Shown here: piece by piece, positions 52,112 to 60,785 of the stretch
Layout of the letters: the number at the start of each line of letters is the position of its first letter
Numbering within the stretch: the first letter of the stretch is position 1
Origin: CAYPHY01 sp964410625
Lineage (GTDB): Bacteria; Chloroflexota; Anaerolineae; Promineifilales; Promineifilaceae
Assembly (NCBI GenBank): GCA_964410625.1
Contig: CAYPHY010000023.1
Coordinates: 1-64,000, forward strand
Reading direction: 5' to 3'
DNA length: 64,000 nt
Made by a program: the position numbers and the translations under genes
The notes under the pieces: model-generated
Databases searched by the model: none
What the model was told of the DNA's origin: nothing
Seen by the model: only the letters and a program-made list of their open reading frames with translations

Positions 52112-53377
52112 TTATCTATTGCCTTCTATATCTGTTGTCGTGATTGTCGGTATTGGAAGATTCTGGCTGAACTCCTGCAAGAGCGTCTTGATCTGCTCTA
52201 CGTCAAACGGCAAGCGCAACCGCTGTTCTATCTCTTCCCGCTGCGCCAGTTCCCAAATCAGATCGGCCGCCTGGTACGCCGCATCCGCCCGCCCCAACCG
52301 CTGAGCGTTTGCTACCCGTTGCCGGTAAAGCAGGCCATCGTCTAGCAACCAGTGGCAAAGCACTTCCAACAGTTGTAACGGCTCCTCCGTCATGTCACCA
52401 GCCTGCCCTTCAACGATATATTGGGCGTTGCCCGTCTCTTGCCCGGCAATGGCCTGGATGATCAACATCGGCAGGCCACAGGCCAGTGATTCGGAGACGA
52501 TCAACCCGCCGGCTTTGCTCATGATGCAATCGGCCGCTTGCAAAAAGTTCGGCATCTCCTCGACAAAGTTATACAACCGCACCGGGATGTGCCACTCCGT
52601 ATCCTGTAGCCGCGCATACAGGTCATCATCACCTCCTGCCACCGCTACCAGTTGGATCGGATGTCCGGCATGGTTGAGCACATGCAACAAATCATACAGC
52701 CCTTCCACACGCTTGCTCCCCACCGCGAGGATAGTGAATGGGTCTCGCTCCCAACCCAACGCCTCGCGCAACGCCTGTTTAGAATCGGGGGGCTTTGCCA
52801 GCAGTGGGTTGACCGGCAAGCCGGTCACATGGACTACCTGGGGGTCAAGCTTGTATTGGATAGCTAAATCGGCAGCTTCCTCCGTTGGTACCAAACACAA
52901 ATCCATATCCCAGTTAAACCACAAGCGGTGCAGGGTGATCAGATCGGTGACGACCGTCACCAGCGGGATTTTGCTGCCCGTCAGCCGGCGGTGAACCGTC
53001 AGTGGGTATTGGTAGGAGGGGTAAGTCGTCACCACCACATCCGGTTGATGCTTCTTGAGCAATCCGGCAATGACATTATATAGACTGACCACATGGGCCA
53101 CTTCCGTCAGGTTACTGGTCAGCGCCATATCGGCCAGGCGGAAGTTCAGTTCGTTCAATGACGGATAATCCCGGGCAATGCGATCATAGTCCGACTGCCC
53201 GTTGCGCAGGAAGGAAGGGGCGTCCTCCTCCTCCAACGGATTAACCATCAGCGCTTCGCACTGTTCGCCATAACGTTCGTTCAGAGCTGTAATGACGGCC
53301 GTTGCCGCGCTGCGATGCCCAAATCCCGTATCGGCCATTAGAACGAGAATTTTCTTGCGGTGGTTATGTTCGGTCAT
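52112..53377 (-). CDS. GT28-type glycosyltransferase (MGDG synthase-like)
   Basis: 421 residues. The N-terminal domain starts KILVLMADTGFGHRSAATAV, as in monogalactosyl- and glucosyl-diacylglycerol synthases, and contains DVVVTTYPSYQYPLTVHRRL. The C-terminal donor domain has VVHVTGLPVNPLLAKP, VAVAGGDDDLYARLQDTEWH, RLYNFVEEMPNFLQAADCIM and SKAGGLIVSESLACGLPMLI, where Glu binds the nucleotide sugar. Likely makes a membrane glycolipid from diacylglycerol; acceptor is inference. The last residues TTTDIEGNR end beside a word repeat. Confidence 0.85.
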   Translation of the reverse strand: MTEHNHRKKILVLMADTGFGHRSAATAVITALNERYGEQCEALMVNPLEEEDAPSFLRNGQSDYDRIARDYPSLNELNFRLADMALTSNLTEVAHVVSLYNVIAGLLKKHQPDVVVTTYPSYQYPLTVHRRLTGSKIPLVTVVTDLITLHRLWFNWDMDLCLVPTEEAADLAIQYKLDPQVVHVTGLPVNPLLAKPPDSKQALREALGWERDPFTILAVGSKRVEGLYDLLHVLNHAGHPIQLVAVAGGDDDLYARLQDTEWHIPVRLYNFVEEMPNFLQAADCIMSKAGGLIVSESLACGLPMLIIQAIAGQETGNAQYIVEGQAGDMTEEPLQLLEVLCHWLLDDGLLYRQRVANAQRLGRADAAYQAADLIWELAQREEIEQRLRLPFDVEQIKTLLQEFSQNLPIPTITTTDIEGNR

Positions 53378-53429
53378 GTTGGGTCACAATTTCATTGTTG
53401 GGTTATAGAGTACAGATTGAGTACATTAC

Positions 53430-53918
53430 TCATTCCATATCTGACCAATTTCTGAAGCGGATCGCCTCCAGCTCGTCGCTTGTCCAACCCATTACATCCC
53501 TCAAGAAAACGGGTAGAAGCATGATACTGGAAATTAGCTGTCGTACCTTTTCAGTTGACTCGTCTTCATCGGTAAAATCACGATCGTAGGTTACAAAGTG
53601 ATCAACCTTGGCCGCACCGATAGATAGCGCAACGGGTATATCCTTTTTCTGGCGAACTAAATCTGGGTTAGCCTTTACTTCTTTACGCGTCGGTAATGGT
53701 GCTTCTTCGTAATCAATTAGCTCAAGGAACTGTTGAAAATCTGATACAAAATCAGGAAACTGACGCCTAATATTTCGCCCTGCCTCCAGAATGACAATTG
53801 GCGACAACACTAACGTGTAATCGCCTTGTTCGGCGTGATGCAGCACTTCATAAGGCCAGCGAGGGTAAGCAACTCCCGCAATTAATATATTGGCATCAAC
53901 AGCGACCCTTATAAGGAT
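53430..53918 (-). CDS. PIN-domain (VapC-like) toxin with no ATG/GTG/TTG start
   Basis: About 162 residues. The PIN acidic residues are visible: Asp in RVAVDANILIAG, Glu in VILEAGRN and Asp in DHFVTYDRDFTDED. The reading frame is open only from the TAA at 53919-53921. Before the first Asp no ATG, GTG or TTG exists: possible starts are ATC at 53918 or ATA at 53912. The first GTG (53846) would remove the VDANIL strand. The gene follows the Phd-like antitoxin by 10 nt. It may use a rare start (AUC/AUA) by coupling, or may have lost its start and be inactive. Confidence 0.75.
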   Translation of the reverse strand: MLIRVAVDANILIAGVAYPRWPYEVLHHAEQGDYTLVLSPIVILEAGRNIRRQFPDFVSDFQQFLELIDYEEAPLPTRKEVKANPDLVRQKKDIPVALSIGAAKVDHFVTYDRDFTDEDESTEKVRQLISSIMLLPVFLRDVMGWTSDELEAIRFRNWSDME

Positions 53919-53928
53919 TTAACAAACT

Positions 53929-54237
53929 TCAACCGTATAGCTCTTTATAAATTGCCTCGCGATCTTCATCCAGAGCATCAATAATTTGCTCTTCGCTCAG
54001 ATTTCTGGATTCAACGGCCGCCCCTATTCTACGCCCCAGTTGTCTATGATAATCTTGTGCCAGCAGGCGGCGATACTCCTCGTAGTCCCTAATACTAATA
54101 ATTGCCGCTACCGGTATACCCAGTTTTTCAACAACAAGCTGCTCCTCTCCTTTGTGAACGCGGTTGAGCAGGTTCCCCAAGTTGTTTCTTACTTCCGTAG
54201 CACCTACTGCTTTGGCTAATGGCATTCTTTCACTCAT
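53929..54237 (-). CDS. Phd/YefM-like antitoxin
   Basis: 102 residues from ATG 54237 (ATG 54243 is an alternative). The N-terminal Phd/YefM DNA-binding fold is clear: KAVGATEVRNNLGNLLNRVH, KGEEQLVVEKLGIPVAAIIS, IRDYEEYRRLL. The C-terminal part (LSEEQIIDALDEDREAIYKE) is an acidic helix that should bind the PIN toxin encoded next. Two TGTACA operators lie just upstream; the same hexamer is the core recognised by YefM of E. coli. It neutralises the toxin and represses its own promoter. Confidence 0.88.
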   Translation of the reverse strand: MSERMPLAKAVGATEVRNNLGNLLNRVHKGEEQLVVEKLGIPVAAIISIRDYEEYRRLLAQDYHRQLGRRIGAAVESRNLSEEQIIDALDEDREAIYKELYG

Positions 54238-54249
54238 AAACATACTCTC

Positions 54250-54275
54250 TGTACAGTGATGTATAAGATTGTACA
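54250..54275. promoter_or_regulatory. Paired TGTACA operators of the antitoxin
   Basis: TGTACA at 54250-54255 and 54270-54275, 20 bp centre to centre, about two helical turns. The sites lie between the -10 at 54286-54291 and the antitoxin ATG. Confidence 0.75.
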
Positions 54276-54285
54276 ACACAGTTTA

Positions 54286-54315
54286 ATTTTATTCACCATT
54301 TTAGTAGCTTGACAA
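54286..54315 (-). promoter_or_regulatory. Promoter of the toxin-antitoxin pair
   Basis: On the minus strand TTGTCA (54315-54310) and TAAAAT (54291-54286) with an 18-bp spacer. Its -35 overlaps the -35 of the opposite promoter. Confidence 0.65.
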
Positions 54316-54337
54316 ACGTCTACGTCACAATTATACT
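54309..54337 (+). promoter_or_regulatory. Promoter of the amino-sugar operon
   Basis: TTGACA (54309-54314), 17-bp spacer, TATACT (54332-54337). Expected transcription start near 54344, directly in front of the palindrome at 54346-54374. Confidence 0.85.
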
Positions 54338-54345
54338 GATAAAAC

Positions 54346-54374
54346 TTAGTAAGTTAATTTAACTAACTTATTAG
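54346..54374. promoter_or_regulatory. 29-bp ROK/NagC-type operator palindrome
   Basis: TTAGTAAGTTAATTTAACTA continues to 54374 as a near-perfect palindrome centred on 54360. It covers the expected transcription start and fits the A/T-rich TTAGTTA...TAACTAA form of operators bound by XylR/NagC-type ROK repressors. Confidence 0.8.
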
Positions 54375-54484
54375 CTTCTTTCTGATTCTAGAAACTCAGT
54401 TTCTTGCTTAAAACGATATCACCTATGGGGTAAAGAAATTGAGATTCTTGGTAGGGAAGTAACCCGTCTGACCCACTACTACAC

Positions 54485-55657
54485 ATGAAGAAAGCGACCC
54501 GGCAGCAAACCAAAGACCACAACACTCGTCTGGTCTTCAAAACTATCTACGAGCAGCGCGACTTGAGCCGGGCGGATATTGCGCGTATCACCCACCTGAC
54601 ACGGCCGACGGTCTCCGCTATTGTTGCCGATCTCATTGAAAGCGAGTTTGTGATTGAGACCGGTCAGGGGCCGTCAGCGGGGGGCAAACGGCCGACGCTG
54701 CTCAATGTCAACCACGACGGCCACCTCATCCTTTGTCTCGACCTCGGCAGCCAGGCTTTCCGTGGGGCCTTGGTCAACTTGCGCGGTAAGATTTGTCAAG
54801 AATTCAACCTCCCCTCTACCCAACAAAATGGTGACCTCGCCCTGCAACGGGCCTACGATCTAACGCAAAAGCTACTCGATCAGGCATCCGCGCCGGTGAT
54901 CGGCATTGGCGTTGGCACGCCTGGCCTGGTCAATAGCGAGGAAGGCGTCGTCCTCAACGCAGTCAACCTTGATTGGAACCAACTCGCCTTGGCAGAGCTT
55001 CTGGAAGAAGCGTTTGATAAACCTGTCTACATCGCCAACGACAGCCAGATAGCGGCGCTGGCTGAATACACATTTGGGGAAAGGCGCAACAGTGACCATC
55101 TGATCGTGATCCGTGTTGGGCAGGGGATTGGCGCAGGGATCGTGATTAACGGCCGTCTTTATCATGGCGACGGACACGGCGCGGGTGAAATCGGCCATGT
55201 CGTGGTTGCGGAAAATGGCGTGCGTTGTGTTTGTGGCAATGAGGGCTGCCTGGAAACGGTCAGCAGCACCCAGGCGATTCTGCAACAAGCGCAACAAACA
55301 GGCGTCGTTGACCCTGATCGGCAGCCAGAGGGGAAGGAAGCGCAATGGGGAGCATTGTTGGCGGCCGTCAATGCCGCCAACCCAACCGCCCTGGAAATCG
55401 TCGCCAACGCCGGGCGCTATTTAGGAGTCGCTGTGGCAAATTTGATCGGCAGCTTAAATATCCACCACATCGCGCTGGCCGGGCGTGTATCCCAGCTTGG
55501 CGATCTGTTTTTGGAAGCGGTCCGTGCCGAAGCACGCCGCGGGGTCTTTCCGGCAATGGCCGATATGACCACGATCAGCTATACCACGCTAAACCGTGAA
55601 ATCGTCCTCCTCGGCAGTTCGGCACTGGTGTTGCAACAGGAATTGGGAATTGTCTGA
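54485..55657 (+). CDS. ROK family transcriptional regulator (NagC/XylR-like)
   Basis: 390 residues. N-terminal winged HTH at about 1-75 (RLVFKTIYEQRDLSRADIAR, ITHLTRPTVSAIVADLIESE). The ROK sugar-kinase fold follows: LCLDLGSQAFRGALVNLRGK, GVGTPGLVNSEEGVVLNAVN, GAGEIGHVVV with zinc site CVCGNEGCLE. It most likely represses this operon from the palindrome at 54346-54374 and is relieved by an amino-sugar phosphate, since kinase, deacetylase and deaminase genes follow. First gene of the operon; the next ATG starts 1 nt after its TGA. Confidence 0.93.
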   Translation: MKKATRQQTKDHNTRLVFKTIYEQRDLSRADIARITHLTRPTVSAIVADLIESEFVIETGQGPSAGGKRPTLLNVNHDGHLILCLDLGSQAFRGALVNLRGKICQEFNLPSTQQNGDLALQRAYDLTQKLLDQASAPVIGIGVGTPGLVNSEEGVVLNAVNLDWNQLALAELLEEAFDKPVYIANDSQIAALAEYTFGERRNSDHLIVIRVGQGIGAGIVINGRLYHGDGHGAGEIGHVVVAENGVRCVCGNEGCLETVSSTQAILQQAQQTGVVDPDRQPEGKEAQWGALLAAVNAANPTALEIVANAGRYLGVAVANLIGSLNIHHIALAGRVSQLGDLFLEAVRAEARRGVFPAMADMTTISYTTLNREIVLLGSSALVLQQELGIV

Positions 55658-55658
55658 G

Positions 55659-56636
55659 ATGAGTCCTTCAGCAGAGCTTTTAATCGGTTTAGACGTCGGC
55701 GGCACCAAAACGGCCGCCCTGGTGGCCCATCGTCACAAGCAAGAGATTTATAGCCAGGTGACGCGGCCGACCGAAACAGAAAGCCAAGCCCGACTTGTAG
55801 AGGGGATTGCCATAACCGTGCAGGAAGCGCTGGCTGCTGCCGGAGCCGATTGGTCGCAGGTGGCGGCCGTTGGCGCCGGTGTCCCTGGCTTAGTAGATGA
55901 TCAGGCGGGGACAGTCGGCATGGCGGTGAACCTGAAGCTCGACGAGCCATTCCCCTTCCGCCAGCGTCTGGCCGACCAGTTTAATGGGCAATCTTCTTCA
56001 GTTCCGCTGGTCATGGAGAATGATGTGCGAACGGCCGCGCTTGGCGCTTACCAATGGTTACAACAGCGCGAAGAGATCAGTCACATGGCCTATCTGAGCG
56101 TTGGCACGGGCATTGCGGCGGGCGTGATCTTAGAGGGCCAGCTTTATCGTGGGGCGCGTGGCCTGGCCGGGGAAATCGGCCATGTCGTTGTGCAAACGGA
56201 TGGCCCGCTTTGTCAGTGTGGCGCACGCGGCTGCCTGGAAACACTAGCCGCCGGTCCCGCCATCGCACGATTTATTCACGAACAAAAGATTGGCACAGGG
56301 GACACCCAACCAGTTAGCAGCGCCGCTGTCTATCAGCAAGCGCGGCAGGGCAACGTGGCCGCGCAAGAAATTGTCGCCCAAACTGCCCAATATTTGGCCC
56401 AGGCGGTCCATTGGTTAGTCATGGCCTATGACGTGGAAAGGGTGATCATTGGTGGCGGCGTCACTCGCGCGGGCGAGGCGTTTATGCAACCACTTGTTGA
56501 TTACTTCAACAAACTGCGCGGCCGATCCAATTTAGCGCGATTTATGATGTCTGAAACCTTCATGAGCTTGCTGCCTGCTGGATATGACCCCGGAACATGG
56601 GGAGCAATCGCTCTGGCAAAAGAAGCGCTTGAATGA
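55659..56636 (+). CDS. ROK family sugar kinase (N-acetylglucosamine kinase candidate)
   Basis: 325 residues from ATG 55659, 1 nt after the regulator stop, so translation is coupled. No HTH, so it is an enzyme. LLIGLDVGGTKTAALVAHRH at the N-terminus (phosphate 1), AAVGAGVPGLVDDQAGTVGM, MENDVRTAALGAYQW with the catalytic Asp, GLAGEIGHVVVQTDGPL and zinc site CQCGARGCLE. The neighbours nagA and a SIS deaminase point to N-acetylglucosamine as substrate; glucose is an alternative. Confidence 0.9.
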   Translation: MSPSAELLIGLDVGGTKTAALVAHRHKQEIYSQVTRPTETESQARLVEGIAITVQEALAAAGADWSQVAAVGAGVPGLVDDQAGTVGMAVNLKLDEPFPFRQRLADQFNGQSSSVPLVMENDVRTAALGAYQWLQQREEISHMAYLSVGTGIAAGVILEGQLYRGARGLAGEIGHVVVQTDGPLCQCGARGCLETLAAGPAIARFIHEQKIGTGDTQPVSSAAVYQQARQGNVAAQEIVAQTAQYLAQAVHWLVMAYDVERVIIGGGVTRAGEAFMQPLVDYFNKLRGRSNLARFMMSETFMSLLPAGYDPGTWGAIALAKEALE

Positions 56637-56814
56637 GTGTGAGTGGCAAGCAGTTGACAGTAAGTAGTATAGTAAGAATGAAAGGAGGTGAGGCTAGAGC
56701 ATACAGCAATACGTAGTAACCCATTGACTGAATTTGGATTTAGCAGAGAGTGGGCGTGGCTTATGTTTCGCCCGGAAGAAGAGTTGTTTTACCTAAACTT
56801 GAACGGAGGAAGAA
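56637..56814. other. 178-bp spacer in the amino-sugar operon
   Basis: A short GTGAGTGGCAAGCAGTTGAC word is present. AAAGGAGGTGAGG near 56680 resembles a ribosome-binding site but no start codon follows at a fitting distance. ACGGAGGAAGAAATG just before 56815 serves the binding-protein gene. Confidence 0.5.
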
Positions 56815-58356
56815 ATGTTCAACTGGAAACGTTTTAGTCTAATAAGTGCGTTGCTCATCCTGGCGCTGATCATTGTCGCCTGTGGTGGCGGCACACCGCC
56901 AGCGGCCGAACAACCGGCCGAGGAACCAGCCGTGGAAGAACCGGCTGTTGAAGAGCCGGAACCGACCGAGGAACCGGCCGTGGAAGAAGAAGAGGTTTCA
57001 GAGGAAGAACCGGCCGAAGAGCCAACTGAGGCACCTGCTGAGGAACCCACCGAAGCACCAGCCGAAGAGCCGACTGAAGAAACGGCCGAGGAACCCGCGG
57101 CCGAAGGCGAAAGCGGCTTCTTAGAGCGAGCTATGGCCGGTGAGTTCTCTGGAACGACCGTCACCCTTATGGGTGTGATGGTTGATGAAGATGGGCAAAA
57201 GATGGAACAGGCCGTGGTCCCCTTCGAGGAAGCAACCGGTATTGACGTTCAATACAATGGCACGCGCGAATTTGAGACGCAAATCAACGTGCTGATTGAC
57301 GCCGGTACCCCTCCGGACATTGCCAATATCTCCCAGCCCGGTTTGCTTGCCAACTTTGTCCGCGACGGCCACATTGTTGATGTCAGCACCTTCATCCCCG
57401 TCGAAGAGCTACAAGGACGCTACAACCAGAGCTGGCTTGATATGGCGACGATGGAAGGCCCCGATGGCCCGATCATGGCCGGTGTCTGGCATCGTACCGC
57501 TGCCAAGAGTATGGTCTGGTATCCCAAAGCGCAGTTTGACGCCGCCGGTTATGAAATCCCTGAGACCTGGGACGAACTGCTGGCCCTGACGCAGCAGATC
57601 GCGGATGATGGCGACACTGCCTGGTGCATCGGCATTGAAAGCGGCGCGGCCACCGGCTGGGTCGCCACCGACTGGATCGAAAACATCATGCTTCGCACCA
57701 CGTCATTGGAAAACTATGATGCCTGGGTCACCGGTGAACTGCCCTTCTCTTCGCCAGAAGTCACCAATGCCTTTGAGACGATGTCGGAAATCTGGTTAAA
57801 CGATGCCTACGTCTTTGGTGGCGTGCCATCTATCGTCTCCACGGCCGTTGGGGATTCTCCTGTGCCAATGTTTGAAGATCCGCCCGGCTGTTGGTTCCAT
57901 GTCCAGGCTGCCTGGATCGTGGACTTCTTCGGTGAGGGTCTGACCGCCGGTGAAGATTATGACTTCTTCTACCTGCCGCCGATTGACGAGGCTTACGGCC
58001 GTCCCGTCCTCGTGGCTGGCGACATCATGACGATGTTCAACGACCGTCCCGAAGTGCGGGCGCTGATGGAGTTCCTCAGCACAGGGGCCGGTGTGGAGGA
58101 ATGGGTGCGTCTTGGTGGTACGATTTCGCCCCATCTTGATTCCAGTCTTGACTGGTATTCCAACGATATCGAGCGTCAGGTCGCTGAACTGGTCGTCAAC
58201 GCCACCAGCCTACGCTTCGATGCCTCCGATCTGATGCCTGCTGAAGTGGGCGCCGGCTCCTTCTGGAAAGCGGCAACCGATTACATCAGTGGCGCGGCCG
58301 ATTTGGGAACCGCGCTTGATGAAGTAGACGCTTCATACGCGGCGCTTCAAAATTAA
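56815..58356 (+). CDS. Carbohydrate ABC transporter substrate-binding lipoprotein
   Basis: 513 residues with GGAGGA 6 bases upstream of ATG. Lipobox IVAC (Cys23), then an unusual Pro/Glu/Thr-rich spacer of about 75 residues (EEPTEAPAEEPTEAPAEEPT). The type 1 solute-binding fold follows (VTLMGVMVDEDGQKMEQAVV; FEEATGIDVQYNGTREFETQ; AGTPPDIANISQPGLLANFV; YEIPETWDELLALTQQIAD). No permease or ATPase gene lies nearby, so this is an orphan receptor that must use components encoded elsewhere. Operon position suggests an amino sugar or chito-oligosaccharide ligand. Confidence 0.92.
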   Translation: MFNWKRFSLISALLILALIIVACGGGTPPAAEQPAEEPAVEEPAVEEPEPTEEPAVEEEEVSEEEPAEEPTEAPAEEPTEAPAEEPTEETAEEPAAEGESGFLERAMAGEFSGTTVTLMGVMVDEDGQKMEQAVVPFEEATGIDVQYNGTREFETQINVLIDAGTPPDIANISQPGLLANFVRDGHIVDVSTFIPVEELQGRYNQSWLDMATMEGPDGPIMAGVWHRTAAKSMVWYPKAQFDAAGYEIPETWDELLALTQQIADDGDTAWCIGIESGAATGWVATDWIENIMLRTTSLENYDAWVTGELPFSSPEVTNAFETMSEIWLNDAYVFGGVPSIVSTAVGDSPVPMFEDPPGCWFHVQAAWIVDFFGEGLTAGEDYDFFYLPPIDEAYGRPVLVAGDIMTMFNDRPEVRALMEFLSTGAGVEEWVRLGGTISPHLDSSLDWYSNDIERQVAELVVNATSLRFDASDLMPAEVGAGSFWKAATDYISGAADLGTALDEVDASYAALQN

Positions 58357-58453
58357 CAATTGTCAGTTGACAATTGTTAATTAAGCTTCATAAGCGGTAA
58401 GCAGTGATCAGAATCAATCTGTCTACTGCTTACCGCTTACGCCTCACCGTCTA
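58357..58453. repeat. Word hairpin, GCGGTAAGCAGTGATCAG type
   Basis: CAATTGTCAGTTGACAATTG is followed by ATAAGCGGTAAGCAGTGATC facing GTCTACTGCTTACCGCTTAC. It lies between the binding-protein gene and nagA. Confidence 0.7.
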
Positions 58454-59605
58454 ATGCTCCTCATTCAGCAGGCTACCATTTATACACCAGCGCAACGTCT
58501 GGAAAATTGGGCTGTACTGGTCGCCAACGGCCGCATCCAGGCCATTGGCCCAACCGATTCCTTGCCTGTTCCCGCAGGAGCAACGATCATCAATGCCGAC
58601 GGCCGCTCCCTTGTCCCTGGCTTCTTCGATTTGCAACTCAACGGCGCGTTCGGCCATGACTTCACCCGTGACCCAGCGACGATTTGGGCAGTCGCGGCCG
58701 AGTTGCCACGCTATGGCGTGACCAGCTTTTTACCAACGATCATCACCTCCCCATTGGAGGTCGTTGCCGGTGCACATAATATCTTGCTGACTGGCCCACC
58801 TACTGCTGTCAATAGCGCAAAACCGATTGGCCTTCATATCGAAGGCCCCTATTTGAATCCAACAAAAAAAGGGGCGCATAACCCGGCCCATCTACGGCCG
58901 CCCTCCCTCGCTGAAGTCGAACGCTGGCGGCCGGAAGAAGGCGTCCGTCTGGTCACCCTTGCCCCGGAACTTCCCGGCGCCTTACCCGTCATAGAAGAGC
59001 TGACACGACGAGGCGTTGTTGTCAGTGCCGGTCATTCGATGGCAACGCTGGCCGAAGCACAAGCGGGCTTTGCCGCCGGGATTCGTTATGGCACGCATCT
59101 ATTTAATGCCATGCCCTCGCTCCACCATCGCGAACCTGGGCTGGCGGCCGCGTTGCTTGGCGAACAAAGGATTACCGTTGGCCTCATCCCTGATGGCATC
59201 CACGTCCATCCGGCATTGGTGAGTCTCATCTGGCAACTGACCGGGCCACACCGCCTCAACCTGGTCACCGACGCCATGGCTGCCCTGGGTACTTCGCCAG
59301 GGGTCTACCAGCTTGGTGAGTCGCAAGTTACCGTAGATGCCACCACCGCCCGGCTGGCCGATGGCACGTTGGCCGGAAGCATCCTTTCACTTGATGCGGC
59401 CGTGCGCAATCTGATCGCCTATACCGGCTGCACCCTGGCCGACGCGCTAGCCACTGTCACCACCACCCCCGCCACCCTGCTGGGGCTAGACGGCCGCAGC
59501 GGCCAAATCGCCCCCGGCTACGACGCTGACCTGGTACTGCTTGATGAGCATCTGCAAGTGATGATGACGATTATCAACGGCGACGTTGTATACAGAAGAG
59601 ACTAG
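58454..59605 (+). CDS. nagA: N-acetylglucosamine-6-phosphate deacetylase
   Basis: 383 residues. GFFDLQLNGAFGHDFTRD, HIEGPYLNPTKKGAHNPAHL with the metal-binding Glu, VVSAGHSMATLAEAQAGFAA and YGTHLFNAMPSLHHREPGLA (metal His residues), and LVTDAMAALG with the catalytic Asp. It removes acetate from GlcNAc-6-phosphate, giving glucosamine 6-phosphate for the SIS deaminase 76 bp downstream. The stop codon TAG lies in the first bases of the following GAGATTGAGAGACTGG hairpin. Confidence 0.96.
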   Translation: MLLIQQATIYTPAQRLENWAVLVANGRIQAIGPTDSLPVPAGATIINADGRSLVPGFFDLQLNGAFGHDFTRDPATIWAVAAELPRYGVTSFLPTIITSPLEVVAGAHNILLTGPPTAVNSAKPIGLHIEGPYLNPTKKGAHNPAHLRPPSLAEVERWRPEEGVRLVTLAPELPGALPVIEELTRRGVVVSAGHSMATLAEAQAGFAAGIRYGTHLFNAMPSLHHREPGLAAALLGEQRITVGLIPDGIHVHPALVSLIWQLTGPHRLNLVTDAMAALGTSPGVYQLGESQVTVDATTARLADGTLAGSILSLDAAVRNLIAYTGCTLADALATVTTTPATLLGLDGRSGQIAPGYDADLVLLDEHLQVMMTIINGDVVYRRD

Positions 59606-59674
59606 GAGATTGAGAGACTGGGAGATTAGATAGTCTCCCAGTCTCCCAATCTCTCAGTCTCCCAATCTCCCAGT
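59604..59674. repeat. Word hairpin, GGAGATTGAGAGACTGGGAG type
   Basis: GGAGATTGAGAGACTGGGAG on the left faces AGTCTCCCAGTCTCCCAATC and TCTCAGTCTCCCAATCTCC on the right, between nagA and the SIS gene. Confidence 0.8.
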
Positions 59675-59681
59675 TCTCAAA

Positions 59682-60734
59682 ATGAACCCAATCACCCAAA
59701 CCAACCTTTACCGCGAAATTTACGAACAACCGGCCGTCTTGCGCCGTCTGTTGGCGGAACAACAAACGGCCGTCAACCAACTGGCGCAAACGATCCGCGA
59801 ACAGGAGATCAGCCATGTGGTCATTGCCGCGCGGGGGACAAGCGACAACGCCGGACGTTATGCCCAATATCTGTTTGGCGCGATGAACGGCTTGCCGGTC
59901 GCGCTCGCTACACCCAGCTTGTTCACGATCTACAAGCGGCCGCCGCGCTTCGGCCGCGCCCTGGTCGTCGGCATCAGCCAAAGCGGGAAAAGCCCCGACA
60001 TCGTAGCGGTGCTGGCCGAAGCCCAGCGCCAAGGGGTGTTGACGGCCGTGCTGACCAACAGCCCAACGTCTGAACTGGCCGCGCATGGGGATGTGGTGAT
60101 CGATCTCTGCGCCGGAGAAGAAAAAGCTGTGGCGGCGACCAAGAGCTATACCGCTTCGCTGGCAGCTATCGCCATGCTTAGCGCGACCCTGGCGAATAAC
60201 AGCGACATGCAAGGGGCATTAGCGGCTTTGCCCGATGCGGTTGCCTCTACGCTTGCCTGCGATGAAACGGTGGCGGCCGTCGCGCCGCGCTACCGTTATA
60301 TGCAACGGTGTGTGGTGATCGGCCGTGGTTATAACTACGCCACTGCCTTTGAGACCGCGCTGAAGCTCAAGGAACTGACCTACACGATTGTCGAACCCTA
60401 TAGCAGCGCGGACTTCCTCCATGGCCCGCTGGCGATACTGGAACCCGGTTTTCCTGTGCTGGTCATTGCCCCGGCCGGTGAGGTAGGGGAAGAATTAGCC
60501 AACTTCCTCGACACGGTACGTGCGCAACAGGCGGAAACGATTGTCATCAGCGACCAGCCACCCTTGCTTTCTCGGAGCCGTGTCCCCCTGGCGCTACCGG
60601 CCACCGTTCCCGAATGGCTCTCACCGATCACCGCCATCATCCCCGGCCAACTGTTGGCGCTCCACCTGGCCTACGCCCGCGATTATGATGTAGACGCCCC
60701 CCGCACGATTCGTAAGGTGACGGAGACGACTTGA
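59682..60734 (+). CDS. SIS-domain sugar isomerase/deaminase (NagB-II/AgaS-like)
   Basis: 350 residues. Two SIS domains as in the isomerase half of GlmS: VVIAARGTSDNAGRYAQYLF, VVGISQSGKSPDIVAVLAEA, AVAATKSYTASLAAIAMLSA, then CVVIGRGYNYATAFETALKL and KELTYTIVEPYSSADFLHGP. No glutaminase half is present, so it is a deaminase-type enzyme of the NagB-II/AgaS group, forming fructose 6-phosphate and ammonia from glucosamine 6-phosphate. It completes the GlcNAc route begun by the kinase and nagA. Confidence 0.92.
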   Translation: MNPITQTNLYREIYEQPAVLRRLLAEQQTAVNQLAQTIREQEISHVVIAARGTSDNAGRYAQYLFGAMNGLPVALATPSLFTIYKRPPRFGRALVVGISQSGKSPDIVAVLAEAQRQGVLTAVLTNSPTSELAAHGDVVIDLCAGEEKAVAATKSYTASLAAIAMLSATLANNSDMQGALAALPDAVASTLACDETVAAVAPRYRYMQRCVVIGRGYNYATAFETALKLKELTYTIVEPYSSADFLHGPLAILEPGFPVLVIAPAGEVGEELANFLDTVRAQQAETIVISDQPPLLSRSRVPLALPATVPEWLSPITAIIPGQLLALHLAYARDYDVDAPRTIRKVTETT

Positions 60735-60785
60735 TGCCAGTATCCGATAATCCGTGATCCGTGTTCGGTAAATGATTCTCTGCTA

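Noticed and set aside
56676..56700. Strong ribosome-binding-like AAAGGAGGTGAGG
   Set aside because: No start codon with an open frame follows at a suitable distance.
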